Counted from the stretch's first letter, positions 28,501 to 37,248 are shown. The stretch is DNA of 64,000 nucleotides from G020354785 sp964521285 (GCA_964521285.1 CAZFQS010000003.1:124001-188000); one strand, 5' to 3'. Notes: generated from the sequence alone by a model not told the origin. Numbers and translations: made by a program.

Positions 28501-29421
28501 GACAAAACTCAAATTAAAACAACCCTGGGCCAAGATAATATCAGTACTATGAATTTTGATGTTCAGGAAAATATTATTTATAAAGGCACAGCAAGTGTTG
28601 TTAACGGCAGATTTGATTTCTCATTTATTGTTCCAAAGGATATTTCCTACAACATAGGTAAAGGGAAAATAATATATTATGCACAGGATTCGTTAATAGA
28701 TGCCAACGGCTATTTTAGTGAGATTTACATAGGCGGAACTTCCGATTATATTATTTATGATGACTATGGCCCGGATATTCAGCTTTATCTGAACAATGAT
28801 AAATTTAAAACCGGCGGTATAACTGATAAAGATCCTGTAATATATGCCGAAATAAATGATGAAAATGGAATAAACACGGTTGGTAATGGAATAGGACACG
28901 ATATAATTGGTATAGTGGATGAGAATATTAATGAACTGGTTGTGCTAAATGATTATTATCATGCAGATATTGATAAATATAACAGCGGGACGGTTATTTA
29001 TCAGTTAAATGATTTGGATATTGGAGAACATAGCTTGAGAGTAAAAGTGTGGGATATCTTTAATAATTCTTCAGAAGAGACTATAAAGTTTATGGTAACA
29101 GAATCAGATGATATTGTTCTGGAAAGAGTATATAACTACCCTAATCCATTAACAGACTATACAATTTTTCAGTTTGAACATAATAAAGCCAATAACATCC
29201 TGAAGGTGACTATTCATATATTTGACCTTTCAGGAAGACTGATAAATACTATCACCCATGAAGAATTATCTACCGGATACCGGTCTGAATCAATTTATTG
29301 GGACGGGAAAAACATGAACGGGTATAAATTGCCAAAAGGAATTTACCCTTACAGAGTACGGGTAGAGACTGGTGATGGTAAGGTGACGGAAAAATTTGAA
29401 AAGCTAATTATTTTTAATTAA
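25543..29421 (+). CDS. porU: T9SS sortase/peptidase PorU (gingipain-like C25 family)
   Basis: PorU is the surface peptidase that cuts off the C-terminal sorting domain of T9SS cargo and attaches the cargo to the surface. The 1292-residue protein has a signal peptide, a long N-terminal region, then a C25 cysteine peptidase domain from about residue 545. The catalytic histidine is H795 in NYSGHGGE and the catalytic cysteine C829 in ITATCEFSRFDD. The C-terminal 90 residues are a FlgD-like/type A-like module (YNYPNPLTDYTIFQF, WDGKNMNGYKLPKGIYPYRV in part). The order porU-porV, next to gldJ, matches what I recall of Flavobacterium johnsoniae. Confidence 0.93.
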   Translation: MRFHILIILVLTINVNAQNNELKRTILWHQNKTFINNIEDTLGPTPITEYLFFDNATYADPATLFPYYYELIKLDDYYSSKNIIIADQVYKPIDDADIQNVRYLKNISDELSWETSIRYLNKRPYIQLTFIPLRRNPITNRIERLENFVIKAGNKITGEEKYHQPKSAKSYSENSVLASGKWFKIGIPVSGIYKLTYSNLKDMNMPDPANVRVYGNGGKMLPYMNSEPRPDDLIENAIYMEKGSDNIFNEGDYILFYAEGPVTWTYNSNQNLFIHSIHLYSNSSYYYLTADLGPGKRIETLSEVTEPSTHSVSSFNDYDYHERNISNLVKSGRQWFGVKLENTVFDTTFTFTNIDINSPVFIKTNVASRAGQRRVIDIRSDNNIIDQIAIDAISSMSSFSGTFANQKWQIKSFMPLEETININISYNKRADSDEGWLDYIILNARSMLILDDKPLFFRDIESSGQGNVAQFTISNANNNTIVWDITDIYNINRITTNLNGTLLNFKSKTDSLKEFVAFNKNGNFLSPVINDQILEVENQNLHFTEPHEFIIVTHPDFLNEAEELAEFHRTNDNMSVFVTTPDKIYNEFSGGKPDVSAIRDFVKMIYDKSDNGKDSLRYLLLFGDGSYNNHTSSAGNPNFILTYQSSNSLSFSDSYVTDDFFGLLDDDEGGSDEYMKEYLLDIGVGRLPVKTPKEAQGVVNKIKSYNTRNNMSDWRNVLCFVGDDGEHSNGTTHMVQANELADSIMKKYPEFAVKKLLLDAYKQVTTSTGPRYPDVHRAILDNFNSGMLIFNYSGHGGELGLTKEQILQKTDIIGLKNKDALPLFITATCEFSRFDDIDDEGGTITEKTSAGEEALLNPEGGGIGLMSTTRLVYSQPNFTLNKYFYLYAFERNADNKKYRLGDLVKNTKNKAINDDNRLNFTLLGDPALELAYPEYKIITDSVNSRSINEELDTLKAFSKVKISGHVCYSDSTVMGNFNGTVYPSIFDKTQIKTTLGQDNISTMNFDVQENIIYKGTASVVNGRFDFSFIVPKDISYNIGKGKIIYYAQDSLIDANGYFSEIYIGGTSDYIIYDDYGPDIQLYLNNDKFKTGGITDKDPVIYAEINDENGINTVGNGIGHDIIGIVDENINELVVLNDYYHADIDKYNSGTVIYQLNDLDIGEHSLRVKVWDIFNNSSEETIKFMVTESDDIVLERVYNYPNPLTDYTIFQFEHNKANNILKVTIHIFDLSGRLINTITHEELSTGYRSESIYWDGKNMNGYKLPKGIYPYRVRVETGDGKVTEKFEKLIIFN

Positions 29422-29456
29422 TTAACTCACTGGTTTTCACATTAAAATATTTATTT

Positions 29457-29464
29457 TATATTTG
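29457..29464 (+). promoter_or_regulatory. Promoter -7 box before porV
   Basis: TATATTTG matches TAnnTTTG 30 bases before the porV ATG. The -33 region is T-rich (TTTTC near 29433) but lacks a clean TTG. It would let porV be made independently of porU. Confidence 0.45.
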
Positions 29465-29494
29465 CTCCACCAATATAAAAACTGATTTAGTATC

Positions 29495-30661
29495 ATGAAA
29501 AGAATAATTGTTATAGTATTTACATTAATATTTGTACTCGAGAGTATATTTTCACAGGATGAGCTGAATCCAATATTTTTAACTGTACCATTTCTTACTA
29601 TAGCCCCTGATTCAAGGGCTGGTGCTATGGGTGATATAGGTGTCGCTACGAGTCCCGATGCCAGTTCACAGCACTGGAATGCTTCAAAATATGCCTTTGT
29701 TAAGGGAGAAGCAGGATTCGCAATGTCCTTTACACCATGGTTAAGAAATCTGGTAAGTGATATAAACCTTGGATACGTATCAGGTTATTTCAGAATCGAT
29801 GACAGGCAGGTTGTAAGTGGTTCATTTTTATATTTCTCACTGGGAGAAATTCTTTTCAGAGACATGTATGGTGAGGAATATGGACACTTTACACCAAATG
29901 AATTTGCATTTGACGTAGCATATGCAAGAACCCTTTCCGATAATTTATCAGGTGCATTAACTCTTCGTTTTTTAAGGTCTGATCTTACCGGTGGCGGCAC
30001 ACAGGGCGGTGAAGAATATAATCCGGGAATATCCTTTGGTGCTGACCTGTCAACATATTACCAGAAAAACATAAAATTGCGTGATAAAGAAGGTGAACTG
30101 GCGTGGGGTGTAAGCATTTCAAACCTGGGCTCAAAAATATCCTATACCGAAGGCAGTGAAAAGCATTTTATACCGGCAAACTTAAGAGTGGGCGCCAGAT
30201 TATCGGTTGACCTTGATGAGTACAATTCTGTCAGTATTGCCACTGACATTAACAAGTTACTGGTTCCGACACCACCTTCTTACTATATTGATAGTCTGGA
30301 TGCCGAGGGCGAAAAAGTTATTAAGGAAGGGAGAAAACCACCATCTTCACTGCCTCTAAGCTGGATCCAGTCTTTTTATGACGCTCCCGGAGGTTTTAAA
30401 GAAGAATTGCATGAAATAATTTATTCTATCGGTGCAGAATATTGGTATAGAGATCAATTTGCTATTAGAGCAGGGTATTTCAATGAACATATTAATAAAG
30501 GAAACAGAAAATATTTTACTGTCGGTATAGGACTTAAATTAAACATATTCTTTATTGATTACTCCTATTTAATACCAACTTCAGGAAGAAATAATCCTCT
30601 AGCTAACACTATGAGATTCACACTTGGATTTATTTTTGATAAGTTCAAAGGTTTAAGGTAA
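29495..30661 (+). CDS. porV: T9SS outer membrane protein PorV
   Basis: PorV (LptO) is a 14-strand FadL-like barrel that shuttles secreted cargo from the translocon to the PorU attachment complex. The signal peptide ends near SIFSQ. The mature region starts with LTVPFLTIAPDSRAGAMG and GVATSPDASSQHWN, the characteristic PorV N-terminus. It ends with an aromatic-containing strand, TMRFTLGFIFDKFKG. The length of 388 residues is normal. porU is 73 bases upstream and ispF begins 1 base after the stop, so ispF probably rides on this transcript. Confidence 0.93.
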   Translation: MKRIIVIVFTLIFVLESIFSQDELNPIFLTVPFLTIAPDSRAGAMGDIGVATSPDASSQHWNASKYAFVKGEAGFAMSFTPWLRNLVSDINLGYVSGYFRIDDRQVVSGSFLYFSLGEILFRDMYGEEYGHFTPNEFAFDVAYARTLSDNLSGALTLRFLRSDLTGGGTQGGEEYNPGISFGADLSTYYQKNIKLRDKEGELAWGVSISNLGSKISYTEGSEKHFIPANLRVGARLSVDLDEYNSVSIATDINKLLVPTPPSYYIDSLDAEGEKVIKEGRKPPSSLPLSWIQSFYDAPGGFKEELHEIIYSIGAEYWYRDQFAIRAGYFNEHINKGNRKYFTVGIGLKLNIFFIDYSYLIPTSGRNNPLANTMRFTLGFIFDKFKGLR

Positions 30662-30662
30662 T

Positions 30663-31145
30663 ATGAATATCCGTGTAGGTTTTGGTTATGATGTTCATCA
30701 ACTAAAATCAGGGTATAAATTTGTTCTGGGAGGTATCACTATTAAATCTGACAAGGGAGCTGTTGGTCATTCTGATGGAGACGTATTAATCCATGCTATA
30801 TGCGATGCCCTTTTAGGTGCAGCAAATTTACGGGATATTGGCTATCATTTTCCCGACACATCAGAAGAATTTAAAGATATTGACAGTAAAATACTCCTGG
30901 CTAAAACGGTTAACTTATTGCATAAGCATGGGTATACAGTTGGTAATATTGATAGTACAATATGTCTGGAAAAGCCAAAGATTAATAATCTGATCCCGGA
31001 AATGCAAAAAAGCCTTGCAAATACAATTAAAATAGAAAAAGAAAATATATCAATAAAAGCCACGACCAATGAAAAACTCGGATTTATAGGCAGGGAAGAG
31101 GGTGTTGCGGCTTATTCAGTGGTCTTAATTGTAAAAATGGCTTAA
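30663..31145 (+). CDS. ispF: 2-C-methyl-D-erythritol 2,4-cyclodiphosphate synthase
   Basis: IspF closes the cyclodiphosphate ring in the MEP isoprenoid pathway. The short protein (160 residues) shows GYDVHQL at residues 8-14 with the zinc ligands, GHSDGDVLIHAICDALLGAA near residue 41 (in family register), FPDTSEEFKDIDS, and NIDSTICLEKPKI near residue 99. All are standard IspF landmarks. It starts immediately after porV, which suggests translational coupling with the secretion gene. That pairing is positional only; I know no functional tie. Confidence 0.95.
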   Translation: MNIRVGFGYDVHQLKSGYKFVLGGITIKSDKGAVGHSDGDVLIHAICDALLGAANLRDIGYHFPDTSEEFKDIDSKILLAKTVNLLHKHGYTVGNIDSTICLEKPKINNLIPEMQKSLANTIKIEKENISIKATTNEKLGFIGREEGVAAYSVVLIVKMA

Positions 31146-31164
31146 CTGGCATGGCCCTTTCTTA

Positions 31165-31947
31165 TTAAGTAGAGATTTTTCCAATATTTTCGAGATTGCC
31201 TATATCCATACATCTCCCCTCCTCAAATAATACTGCCTCTATATTCAAACCAGCTTCTATCGCTTTCATGAATATGTCACCAGGATATAATTCCCTGGGA
31301 CGCTGACCTTCTGTAATTACTTTTCCGTCTCCCCCATCGCTAATAATATTCTGAATATATTCATGCATAAATTCCCAGAAAGAAGGATTCCATATGGCAA
31401 TTGTCCATCCGTATTTCAAATCCGGCCTCTCCTGCTTGATTATTATGTTTTTAACCTTTCCCTTACTATTAAGCTCAACCATGTCCCAGTTGAGGTAATT
31501 TTCAACTGGAAACAATCCAAGCACAATGTCTGCTTTAGTTTCAGAGATCTTTTCCTTAATTTTAATATAAGCTTCGGCCGGTTCGACTATTATGTCAGGA
31601 TAACCCAATGCTATATATTTATTTTTAGTAAAAGGATATGCCTGATCAAGAGTAAATGGGGTTCCATAAGACAAATTCATTATCAGGTAGGATATATTCA
31701 CTCCCAAATCACTCCCATCAACATAATAAGCCGGTATATCCCATTTACCTTTACGCAGAATAAAATAAATATTATTAATTCCGGCTATTCGATAACTATT
31801 TATCAAATATTCAGAGATCACCCTGATTTCAGCTCTTTCTTCATTGGCTGATTTTTTTCTGTATAAGGGATAAATCTCTTTACTGCAAGGTATTTTACCC
31901 AGCCTTGTTGCCTGACCTCCTGCCGGAATAAGTCCGATTATTTCCAT
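31165..31947 (-). CDS. Nucleotidyltransferase of the RmlA/sugar-nucleotide type
   Basis: The N-terminal motif LIPAGGQATRLGKIPCSKEIYPL is a variant of the NTP-transferase signature (GGxGTRL, with PKE-like SKE). Later segments, YIALGYPDIIV and GDIFMKAIEAG, fit the sugar-1-phosphate nucleotidylyltransferase fold. Such enzymes make NDP-sugars for glycan synthesis. The replacements in the first loop (GGQATRLG, PCSKE) make the exact sugar uncertain, and there are no sugar-modifying genes beside it. It is convergent with ispF. Confidence 0.78.
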   Translation of the reverse strand: MEIIGLIPAGGQATRLGKIPCSKEIYPLYRKKSANEERAEIRVISEYLINSYRIAGINNIYFILRKGKWDIPAYYVDGSDLGVNISYLIMNLSYGTPFTLDQAYPFTKNKYIALGYPDIIVEPAEAYIKIKEKISETKADIVLGLFPVENYLNWDMVELNSKGKVKNIIIKQERPDLKYGWTIAIWNPSFWEFMHEYIQNIISDGGDGKVITEGQRPRELYPGDIFMKAIEAGLNIEAVLFEEGRCMDIGNLENIGKIST

Positions 31948-32008
31948 AGCCTGTTATATTTAATCCTGGTTATAGTTATATAATAATTTCCCCCTTAACC
32001 CTTTATCC

Positions 32009-33385
32009 TTAAATCTTATACTTTTCCATCCTTCTGTATAAGGATGTTCTGGTTAGTCCCAAATCCTTAGAAGCCTGAGTAATATTACCCTGATTTTGTT
32101 TCAGTACTTTAATAATTGTCCTTCTTTCAATTTCTTCAAGGTTATATGTATCAAATTCAGCATTGACGGTTTTCTTTGCCTGGGAAGTCAAAATGAAGTC
32201 TTCAGGATCAAGGGTATTTTGATCTGTCATAATAACTGCCCTTTCAATAGCATGCTGCAGCTCTCTGACATTACCCGGCCATGGATAATGGTTCAATTTT
32301 TTTATCGCAGCAGATGATATTCTGTTTACTGATTTTTTATACTTTTTTGAATATATTTTAAGAAAATGATTTGCTATAAGTTCAATATCCTCTGTTCTTT
32401 CACGCAAAGGAGGTATATTTATTTCTACTGTATTTACCCTGTATAATAAATCCTGACGGAATTCATTACTAGCTGCCATTTTGTATAAATCATTATTTGT
32501 TGCACAAATAAGACGTACATCTACTGAAACCGTTTTATTGGCTCCGACTCTTGTCACTTCTTTCTTCTCAATTGCTGTTAACATCTTTGTTTGAAGTGGT
32601 AAAGACAAGTTTCCTATTTCATCAAGAAACAGAGTGCCTTTTGATGCTATTTCAAATCTTCCCGGTTTTTCTCTTTTTGCATCTGTGAAGGCCCCTTTTT
32701 CATGTCCAAATAACTCGCTCTCAAAAAGAGTATTGGTAATGGACCCCAGATCAACACTTATAAATACCTCGTCTTTTCTTAATGAGTTCCTGTGTATTGC
32801 CCTGGCAACCAATTCTTTCCCTGTTCCATTCTCCCCTAAAATTAGAATGTTTGCATCTGTATTTGCTACCTTCTTTATAATTGAAAACACTTCTTTTATT
32901 TCAGATGAATTTCCAATAAACTCATGATAAGGCTGGTCTAAAGCACTGCAAATCTCTCTCTGTTTTTTCCTGAGTTCATCTGCTTCAATTCTTGATCTTC
33001 TAAGTTTTACAGATGCTGAAACTGTAGCCAGGAGTTTTTCGTTTTGCCATGGTTTGAGAATAAAATCAGTCGCTCCCGATTTTATTGCTTTAACAGCATC
33101 TTCTGCATCACCATAGGCTGTTATAAATAGCACTACTGCGTTAGGATCAATCTCAAGTATTTTTTTTAGCCAGTCAAATCCCTCCTTACCATTTATATTC
33201 TCCTTTGTAAAATTCATATCTAAAAGAATAACATCATAATATTCTTTTGTAAGCAGCTCAGGAATTCTATCAGGAGAATTAAGCGTAGTAACTTTCTCAA
33301 AATGAGATTTAAGCAATAATTCCAGAGCAAACAGAATATCCTCATTATCATCAACCGCTAAAATTCTGCCAACGCTACTCTCCAT
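32009..33385 (-). CDS. NtrC-family sigma-54-dependent response regulator
   Basis: The receiver domain has VDDNED and the phosphoacceptor D56 in DVILLDMNF. The AAA+ domain begins near residue 150, with Walker A GENGTGKELVAR, the sigma-54 contact loop in the form GAFTDA instead of GAFTGA, and the Walker B segment GTLFLDEIGN. A Fis-type helix-turn-helix ends the protein (NITQASKDLGLTRTSLYRRM). At 458 residues it is full length. No histidine kinase gene is nearby. It is divergent from an adaptor/TolC-like efflux operon, which it probably controls, by position and by the repeats between the two genes. Confidence 0.93.
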   Translation of the reverse strand: MESSVGRILAVDDNEDILFALELLLKSHFEKVTTLNSPDRIPELLTKEYYDVILLDMNFTKENINGKEGFDWLKKILEIDPNAVVLFITAYGDAEDAVKAIKSGATDFILKPWQNEKLLATVSASVKLRRSRIEADELRKKQREICSALDQPYHEFIGNSSEIKEVFSIIKKVANTDANILILGENGTGKELVARAIHRNSLRKDEVFISVDLGSITNTLFESELFGHEKGAFTDAKREKPGRFEIASKGTLFLDEIGNLSLPLQTKMLTAIEKKEVTRVGANKTVSVDVRLICATNNDLYKMAASNEFRQDLLYRVNTVEINIPPLRERTEDIELIANHFLKIYSKKYKKSVNRISSAAIKKLNHYPWPGNVRELQHAIERAVIMTDQNTLDPEDFILTSQAKKTVNAEFDTYNLEEIERRTIIKVLKQNQGNITQASKDLGLTRTSLYRRMEKYKI

Positions 33386-33417
33386 AATATTAGAGAATTA
33401 GGTTAATAATTATTATT

Positions 33418-33490
33418 ACGAATGAGAGACAAAAGTACATATTATTTTTTGAATGTCCGAATTCGTACGTTTTATGTAATATATTCGTAC
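33418..33490. promoter_or_regulatory. Three ATTCGTA-type repeats between the activator and the efflux operon
   Basis: ATTCGTAC occurs at 33461-33468 and 33483-33490, a 22-base period, and an inverted TACGAAT at 33418-33424. The first direct copy sits within the palindrome CGAATTCG (33459-33466). This fits upstream activator sites for the adjacent sigma-54 activator, but it is inference. A weak -24/-12-like TTGGCA with ATGAT lies at 33556-33572. Confidence 0.4.
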
Positions 33491-33608
33491 AAAAAAAAGT
33501 TAATACAATGATTTATTAATCTGTTATGTGGCAGTATATCAATTAATTGTATTCTTTGGCATAGTAAATGATTAAGTATTTTATCATAATTATAAATAAT
33601 TGCTACTT

Positions 33609-34865
33609 ATGGAAGGAATGGATAGAAAAATTGAGAAAAAAGGCATTAACAAAAAATACATATGGTTCGGCATACCTGGTCTTATAATCTTATTTGCTTT
33701 TCTTAAAATAATTTTTGGAGATAAAAGTACAAAGCTCAATGTTGATGCGGAAAAGATTACAATAAGTAAGGTGATATATGATAAATACCAGGATTATATT
33801 TCAGTTAACGGGGTTGTTGAACCTATTAAGACAATATACCTGGATGCTGTAGAAGGCGGTAGAGTTGAAGAAATTCTTATTGAGGAAGGTAATATGGTTA
33901 AAAAGGATGATATAATTATAAAGCTTAGTAATAATAACCTTATGCTGGACATTTCAAGTAATGAAGCTATGGTTGCCAGGGCAATAAATGATTTGAAAAC
34001 TACACGTCTAAACCTTGAAAATCAAAGGATAAGTGTTAAGACCCAGATTCTGAATTTACAGTACCAGTTAAAAAAGCTGGAAAGAACATATAATTATAAT
34101 GAAAAGCTTCTGGAAAACAATCATATATCAAAAGAGGAATTTCAGTACTCTAAAGAACAGTATGAACTTTCTCTGCAACAACTGGAACTGCAAAAACAAA
34201 AGTATAAACATGATTCCGCATACATGATAACAAGAATTGCTTCTGATGAGAAATCAATAGATAGGATGCAGAATAATCTTATGCTAACAAGAAAAAGGCT
34301 CGAGAACTTAAATATAAGGGCCCCTGTCAACGGAGAACTGGCCTCTTTAAACCCGGAGATAGGTGAAGTAGTTAGTTACGGATCACGTATCGGAACAATT
34401 AATATTCTTGATTCTTATAAAATGCGTGTTGAAATAGACGAGCATTATATTGCAAGAATCATGAAAAATCTGACCGGTGAATTCGATTTTGCAGGAGGCA
34501 AACACAACCTTATAATTACTAAAATTTATCCTGAAGTGAGAAGCGGTACATTTGCCGTGGATATGCAATTTACAAGCGACATTCCTGAACAAATAAGAAT
34601 TGGACAAACAGCGCGTATTCGTTTGGAATTGGGAGAATCAGAGGATGCACTGCTGATACCTAAAGGCGGATTTTATCAAAGTACCGGAGGACAATGGGTA
34701 TATGTTGTTGACAAAAATGGTGAATTGGCAGTTAAAAGAAATATCAGGATTGGGAGACAGAATCCAAGATATTATGAAGTCCTTGACGGCCTTGTTGAAG
34801 GAGAGGAGGTTATTGTCTCAAGTTACGATAACTTTGGAGATAATGATAAACTGATATTAAAATGA
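33609..34865 (+). CDS. HlyD-family efflux adaptor
   Basis: A basic N-terminus precedes a membrane anchor (IWFGIPGLIILFAFLKIIF). The lipoyl half (SVNGVVEPIKTIYLDAVEGG), a long coiled-coil hairpin at residues 110-235, the second lipoyl half (IRAPVNGELASLNPEIGEVV) and a beta-barrel domain follow, as in membrane fusion proteins. The start is probably ATG 33609; TTG 33600 and ATG 33618 are in frame. It is the first gene of an operon with a small unknown protein and a TolC-like channel. No ABC or RND pump gene is present, so the pump must be encoded elsewhere. The divergent sigma-54 activator likely regulates it. Confidence 0.85.
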   Translation: MEGMDRKIEKKGINKKYIWFGIPGLIILFAFLKIIFGDKSTKLNVDAEKITISKVIYDKYQDYISVNGVVEPIKTIYLDAVEGGRVEEILIEEGNMVKKDDIIIKLSNNNLMLDISSNEAMVARAINDLKTTRLNLENQRISVKTQILNLQYQLKKLERTYNYNEKLLENNHISKEEFQYSKEQYELSLQQLELQKQKYKHDSAYMITRIASDEKSIDRMQNNLMLTRKRLENLNIRAPVNGELASLNPEIGEVVSYGSRIGTINILDSYKMRVEIDEHYIARIMKNLTGEFDFAGGKHNLIITKIYPEVRSGTFAVDMQFTSDIPEQIRIGQTARIRLELGESEDALLIPKGGFYQSTGGQWVYVVDKNGELAVKRNIRIGRQNPRYYEVLDGLVEGEEVIVSSYDNFGDNDKLILK

Positions 34866-34900
34866 AAATGCCATAGAAATAATCCGATAAATACAAACAA

Positions 34901-35200
34901 ATGAAAGAAATTATCATTCCTATTCCTGATATAACTGAAAATGAGACTGCTGAAGTTGAAGTTAATGTTAAAGGAAGAAAGCTAAAATACAATTTCAGAG
35001 TTGTATCGTTTCCCTGGGAAGAGGAAACTGAACTGTCAGATATAAAAGATCCTCTTTCTCTGTCACTAGCCAGGATCTACAGGTTAAAGAAAAGAATAGA
35101 GAATTATGATAAAAAATGGGAATTAATTCAGATATATAAACCTTCCAGAAATGCTGATCATATCCATATTTTGTATCGTAAGAAAAATCATTATATTTAA
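34901..35200 (+). CDS. Small protein of unknown function in the efflux operon
   Basis: This 99-residue protein lies between the adaptor and TolC-like genes, 35 bases after the first and 84 before the second. It has no signal peptide and no membrane segment, so it is probably cytoplasmic. Its first half is acidic beta-type sequence (IPIPDITENETAEVEVNVKG); the second half is basic, with a likely helix (LSLARIYRLKKRIENYDKKW) and an end rich in histidine and lysine. I recognise no family. The conserved-looking start, length and position argue for a real gene rather than chance. Confidence 0.65.
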   Translation: MKEIIIPIPDITENETAEVEVNVKGRKLKYNFRVVSFPWEEETELSDIKDPLSLSLARIYRLKKRIENYDKKWELIQIYKPSRNADHIHILYRKKNHYI

Positions 35201-35284
35201 GCATTACATGTGACAATAAACTTAGTTTATTTTAGTTATGTGACTAATTACTAATTATTAATAATACTAAAACATCCGTGATTT

Positions 35285-36700
35285 ATGAAAAAGAGCTTTA
35301 TAATAATTGTGGCCATTTGTTTTTTTCAGCTAAATAATATAAGTGCACAAAAAATGTGGACCCTGGAGGAGTGCATCACTTATGCGCATCAGAATAACCT
35401 GCAAATAAAAAAGCAGGAATTAAACTCCAGATTAACAAAAAACAATTACGTCCAATCCAAATTAGCGATCCTCCCAAGTTTAAATCTTGGAGCATCAAGA
35501 GATTTAAATTACGGCAGATCGGTTGATCCGTTTACTAATGACTATATTACAGAGAACACATCTTCCGACAGATACTATGCCAGTTCATATCTTAATGTTT
35601 TCAATGGTTTACAGACACTTAATACAATAAAACAGAACCAGTATGACTTTTTAAGTAGTAAACAGGATATAGAAAAGATTAAAAATGACATTACCCTGGA
35701 AATTGCTACTGCTTATCTTCAGATTCTATTTTGCAAGGAATTGCTTGATATCTCAGAGAGCCAGTATAACTTAACACTCCTGCAGGTTGAAAAAACCAGG
35801 AAGCTGGTTGAAGTAGGTAACTCTGCTAAAGGCGAATTATATCGAATGGAAGCACAGGCTGCAAATGAAAAACTTAATGTTACTAATGCAAAAAACCAGC
35901 TCAAAATTGCATACCTTGATCTAACACAGCTTCTTGATCTGGATTCGGTCGGTAATTTTGATATTGTTGTTCCATCTGATATATATATAGATACAACTTA
36001 TATAATGAGAGATGTAATAACAATCTACCAGGAAGCTCTGAATTACTTACCGCAAATTAAAAGTGCCGAGTACTCACTTAGAAGTACGGAAAAAAGCCTG
36101 GCAGTTCAGTGGGGCAGGAGAAGTCCCCAGATCTATCTGCAGGCAAGTTACTACACAGGCTATTCAAGCACAGGAATTATCCCTGACATCAATGCTCCCT
36201 ATAACCGTACGGTAGGTTTTGTAGACGGCGATATTAATCAGCCCGTGACAATTCCCGATTATCCCTATATTGATTATGTATATAATGATCAAATAAAAGA
36301 TAATGTGAATAAATATATTTCTATAGGTGTTAATATTCCTATTTTTAACCAGTATCAGGTTAACAGGGATATAAGCAATGCAAAAATATCCCTGAATAAT
36401 TCAAAGCTTGATCTGGATCTGACAAAGCAACTATTATATAAAGAAATACAGCAGTCACATGCTGATGCTGTTGCAGCCCTTGAAAAATACAAATCGGGCG
36501 TTGAAGCAGTAAAATCAAATGAAGAAGCTTTTATTTACACCCAGCAGAAACTTGATGTGGGGCTGGTTAGTTCAGTTGATTATAATATTGCAAAAAATGA
36601 CCTTCTAAGGGCTAAGTCTGAATTCTTACAGGCAAAGTATGAATATATTTTCAAGACAAAAATTCTTGATTTTTACTCCGGAAATCCAATTACTCTGTGA
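35285..36700 (+). CDS. TolC-like outer membrane efflux channel, second copy
   Basis: The signal peptide ends near ISAQ and is followed by MWTLEECITYAHQNNLQIKKQ, the first TolC repeat. Two coiled-coil repeats and a C-terminal segment YEYIFKTKILDFYSGNP mirror the gene at 7806-9161, with clear similarity along the whole length by eye. It should be the outer-membrane exit for the HlyD-type adaptor upstream. The 471-residue length is typical. A convergent acetyltransferase gene follows. Confidence 0.88.
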   Translation: MKKSFIIIVAICFFQLNNISAQKMWTLEECITYAHQNNLQIKKQELNSRLTKNNYVQSKLAILPSLNLGASRDLNYGRSVDPFTNDYITENTSSDRYYASSYLNVFNGLQTLNTIKQNQYDFLSSKQDIEKIKNDITLEIATAYLQILFCKELLDISESQYNLTLLQVEKTRKLVEVGNSAKGELYRMEAQAANEKLNVTNAKNQLKIAYLDLTQLLDLDSVGNFDIVVPSDIYIDTTYIMRDVITIYQEALNYLPQIKSAEYSLRSTEKSLAVQWGRRSPQIYLQASYYTGYSSTGIIPDINAPYNRTVGFVDGDINQPVTIPDYPYIDYVYNDQIKDNVNKYISIGVNIPIFNQYQVNRDISNAKISLNNSKLDLDLTKQLLYKEIQQSHADAVAALEKYKSGVEAVKSNEEAFIYTQQKLDVGLVSSVDYNIAKNDLLRAKSEFLQAKYEYIFKTKILDFYSGNPITL

Positions 36701-36747
36701 TATTTTAATTCCCTGGATTTCCTGGTGTGAATATTTTAAGCCGGAAC

Positions 36748-37248
36748 TTAAATCTTTTTCTCATAGCACTTAAACGGAGTCTTTTGGAAGGTTGAATGAA
36801 ATTGCCCTACTTCATTATATTTGCCATTTGAATAAAGCTTTGTTTCAGCCTGGTTGCTGCTCAATGTATCTAATCTTATATACTTGTATTTGTTTTCTTT
36901 GGCGTAATCCTCAGCAAATTTGACGAGTATTTCCGCTACTCCCTTATCCTGCCAGTTAGGATGTACAGCCATCCTTTTCATATACAAAATTTTAGAATCA
37001 TTACTGCTCCAATTTATCCCTTTATATTCTTCAGGTTCACTCTCATTTAAGGTTACCATCCCCATGCAAATCCCTTTATCTTTAATAAGAAAAATTGATT
37101 CTTTATTTAAATCATGATCTATATCTTCAATTCCCGGGTAAGAACTATTCCAGTGCTTCATTCCCTTTTGATTCATATCCCTGACACATTCTTTGAGCAA
37201 ATAAAGTATTTCAATTAAATCAGATGGTTTGGCTTTTTGTATTTCCAT
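36748..37248 (-). CDS. GNAT-family N-acetyltransferase
   Basis: The 166-residue protein shows the GNAT fold: an N-terminal IQKAKPSDLIEILYLLKEC, the central strand KILYMKRMAVHPNWQDKGVAEILVKFAEDYA (in two parts), where a degenerate Q/RxxGxG loop (WQDKGVAE) binds acetyl-CoA, and a final YIRLDTLSSNQAETKLY. The substrate is unknown. Replacement of the usual glycine in the loop (GVA in place of GIG) is a mild deviation. It is a single gene on the minus strand. Confidence 0.82.
   Translation of the reverse strand: MEIQKAKPSDLIEILYLLKECVRDMNQKGMKHWNSSYPGIEDIDHDLNKESIFLIKDKGICMGMVTLNESEPEEYKGINWSSNDSKILYMKRMAVHPNWQDKGVAEILVKFAEDYAKENKYKYIRLDTLSSNQAETKLYSNGKYNEVGQFHSTFQKTPFKCYEKKI

Noticed and set aside
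33502..33600. A clear sigma-54 promoter before the efflux adaptor
   Set aside because: The best candidate (TTGGCA at 33556) lacks the GC of the -12 element, so I record it only as weak support for the regulator sites.
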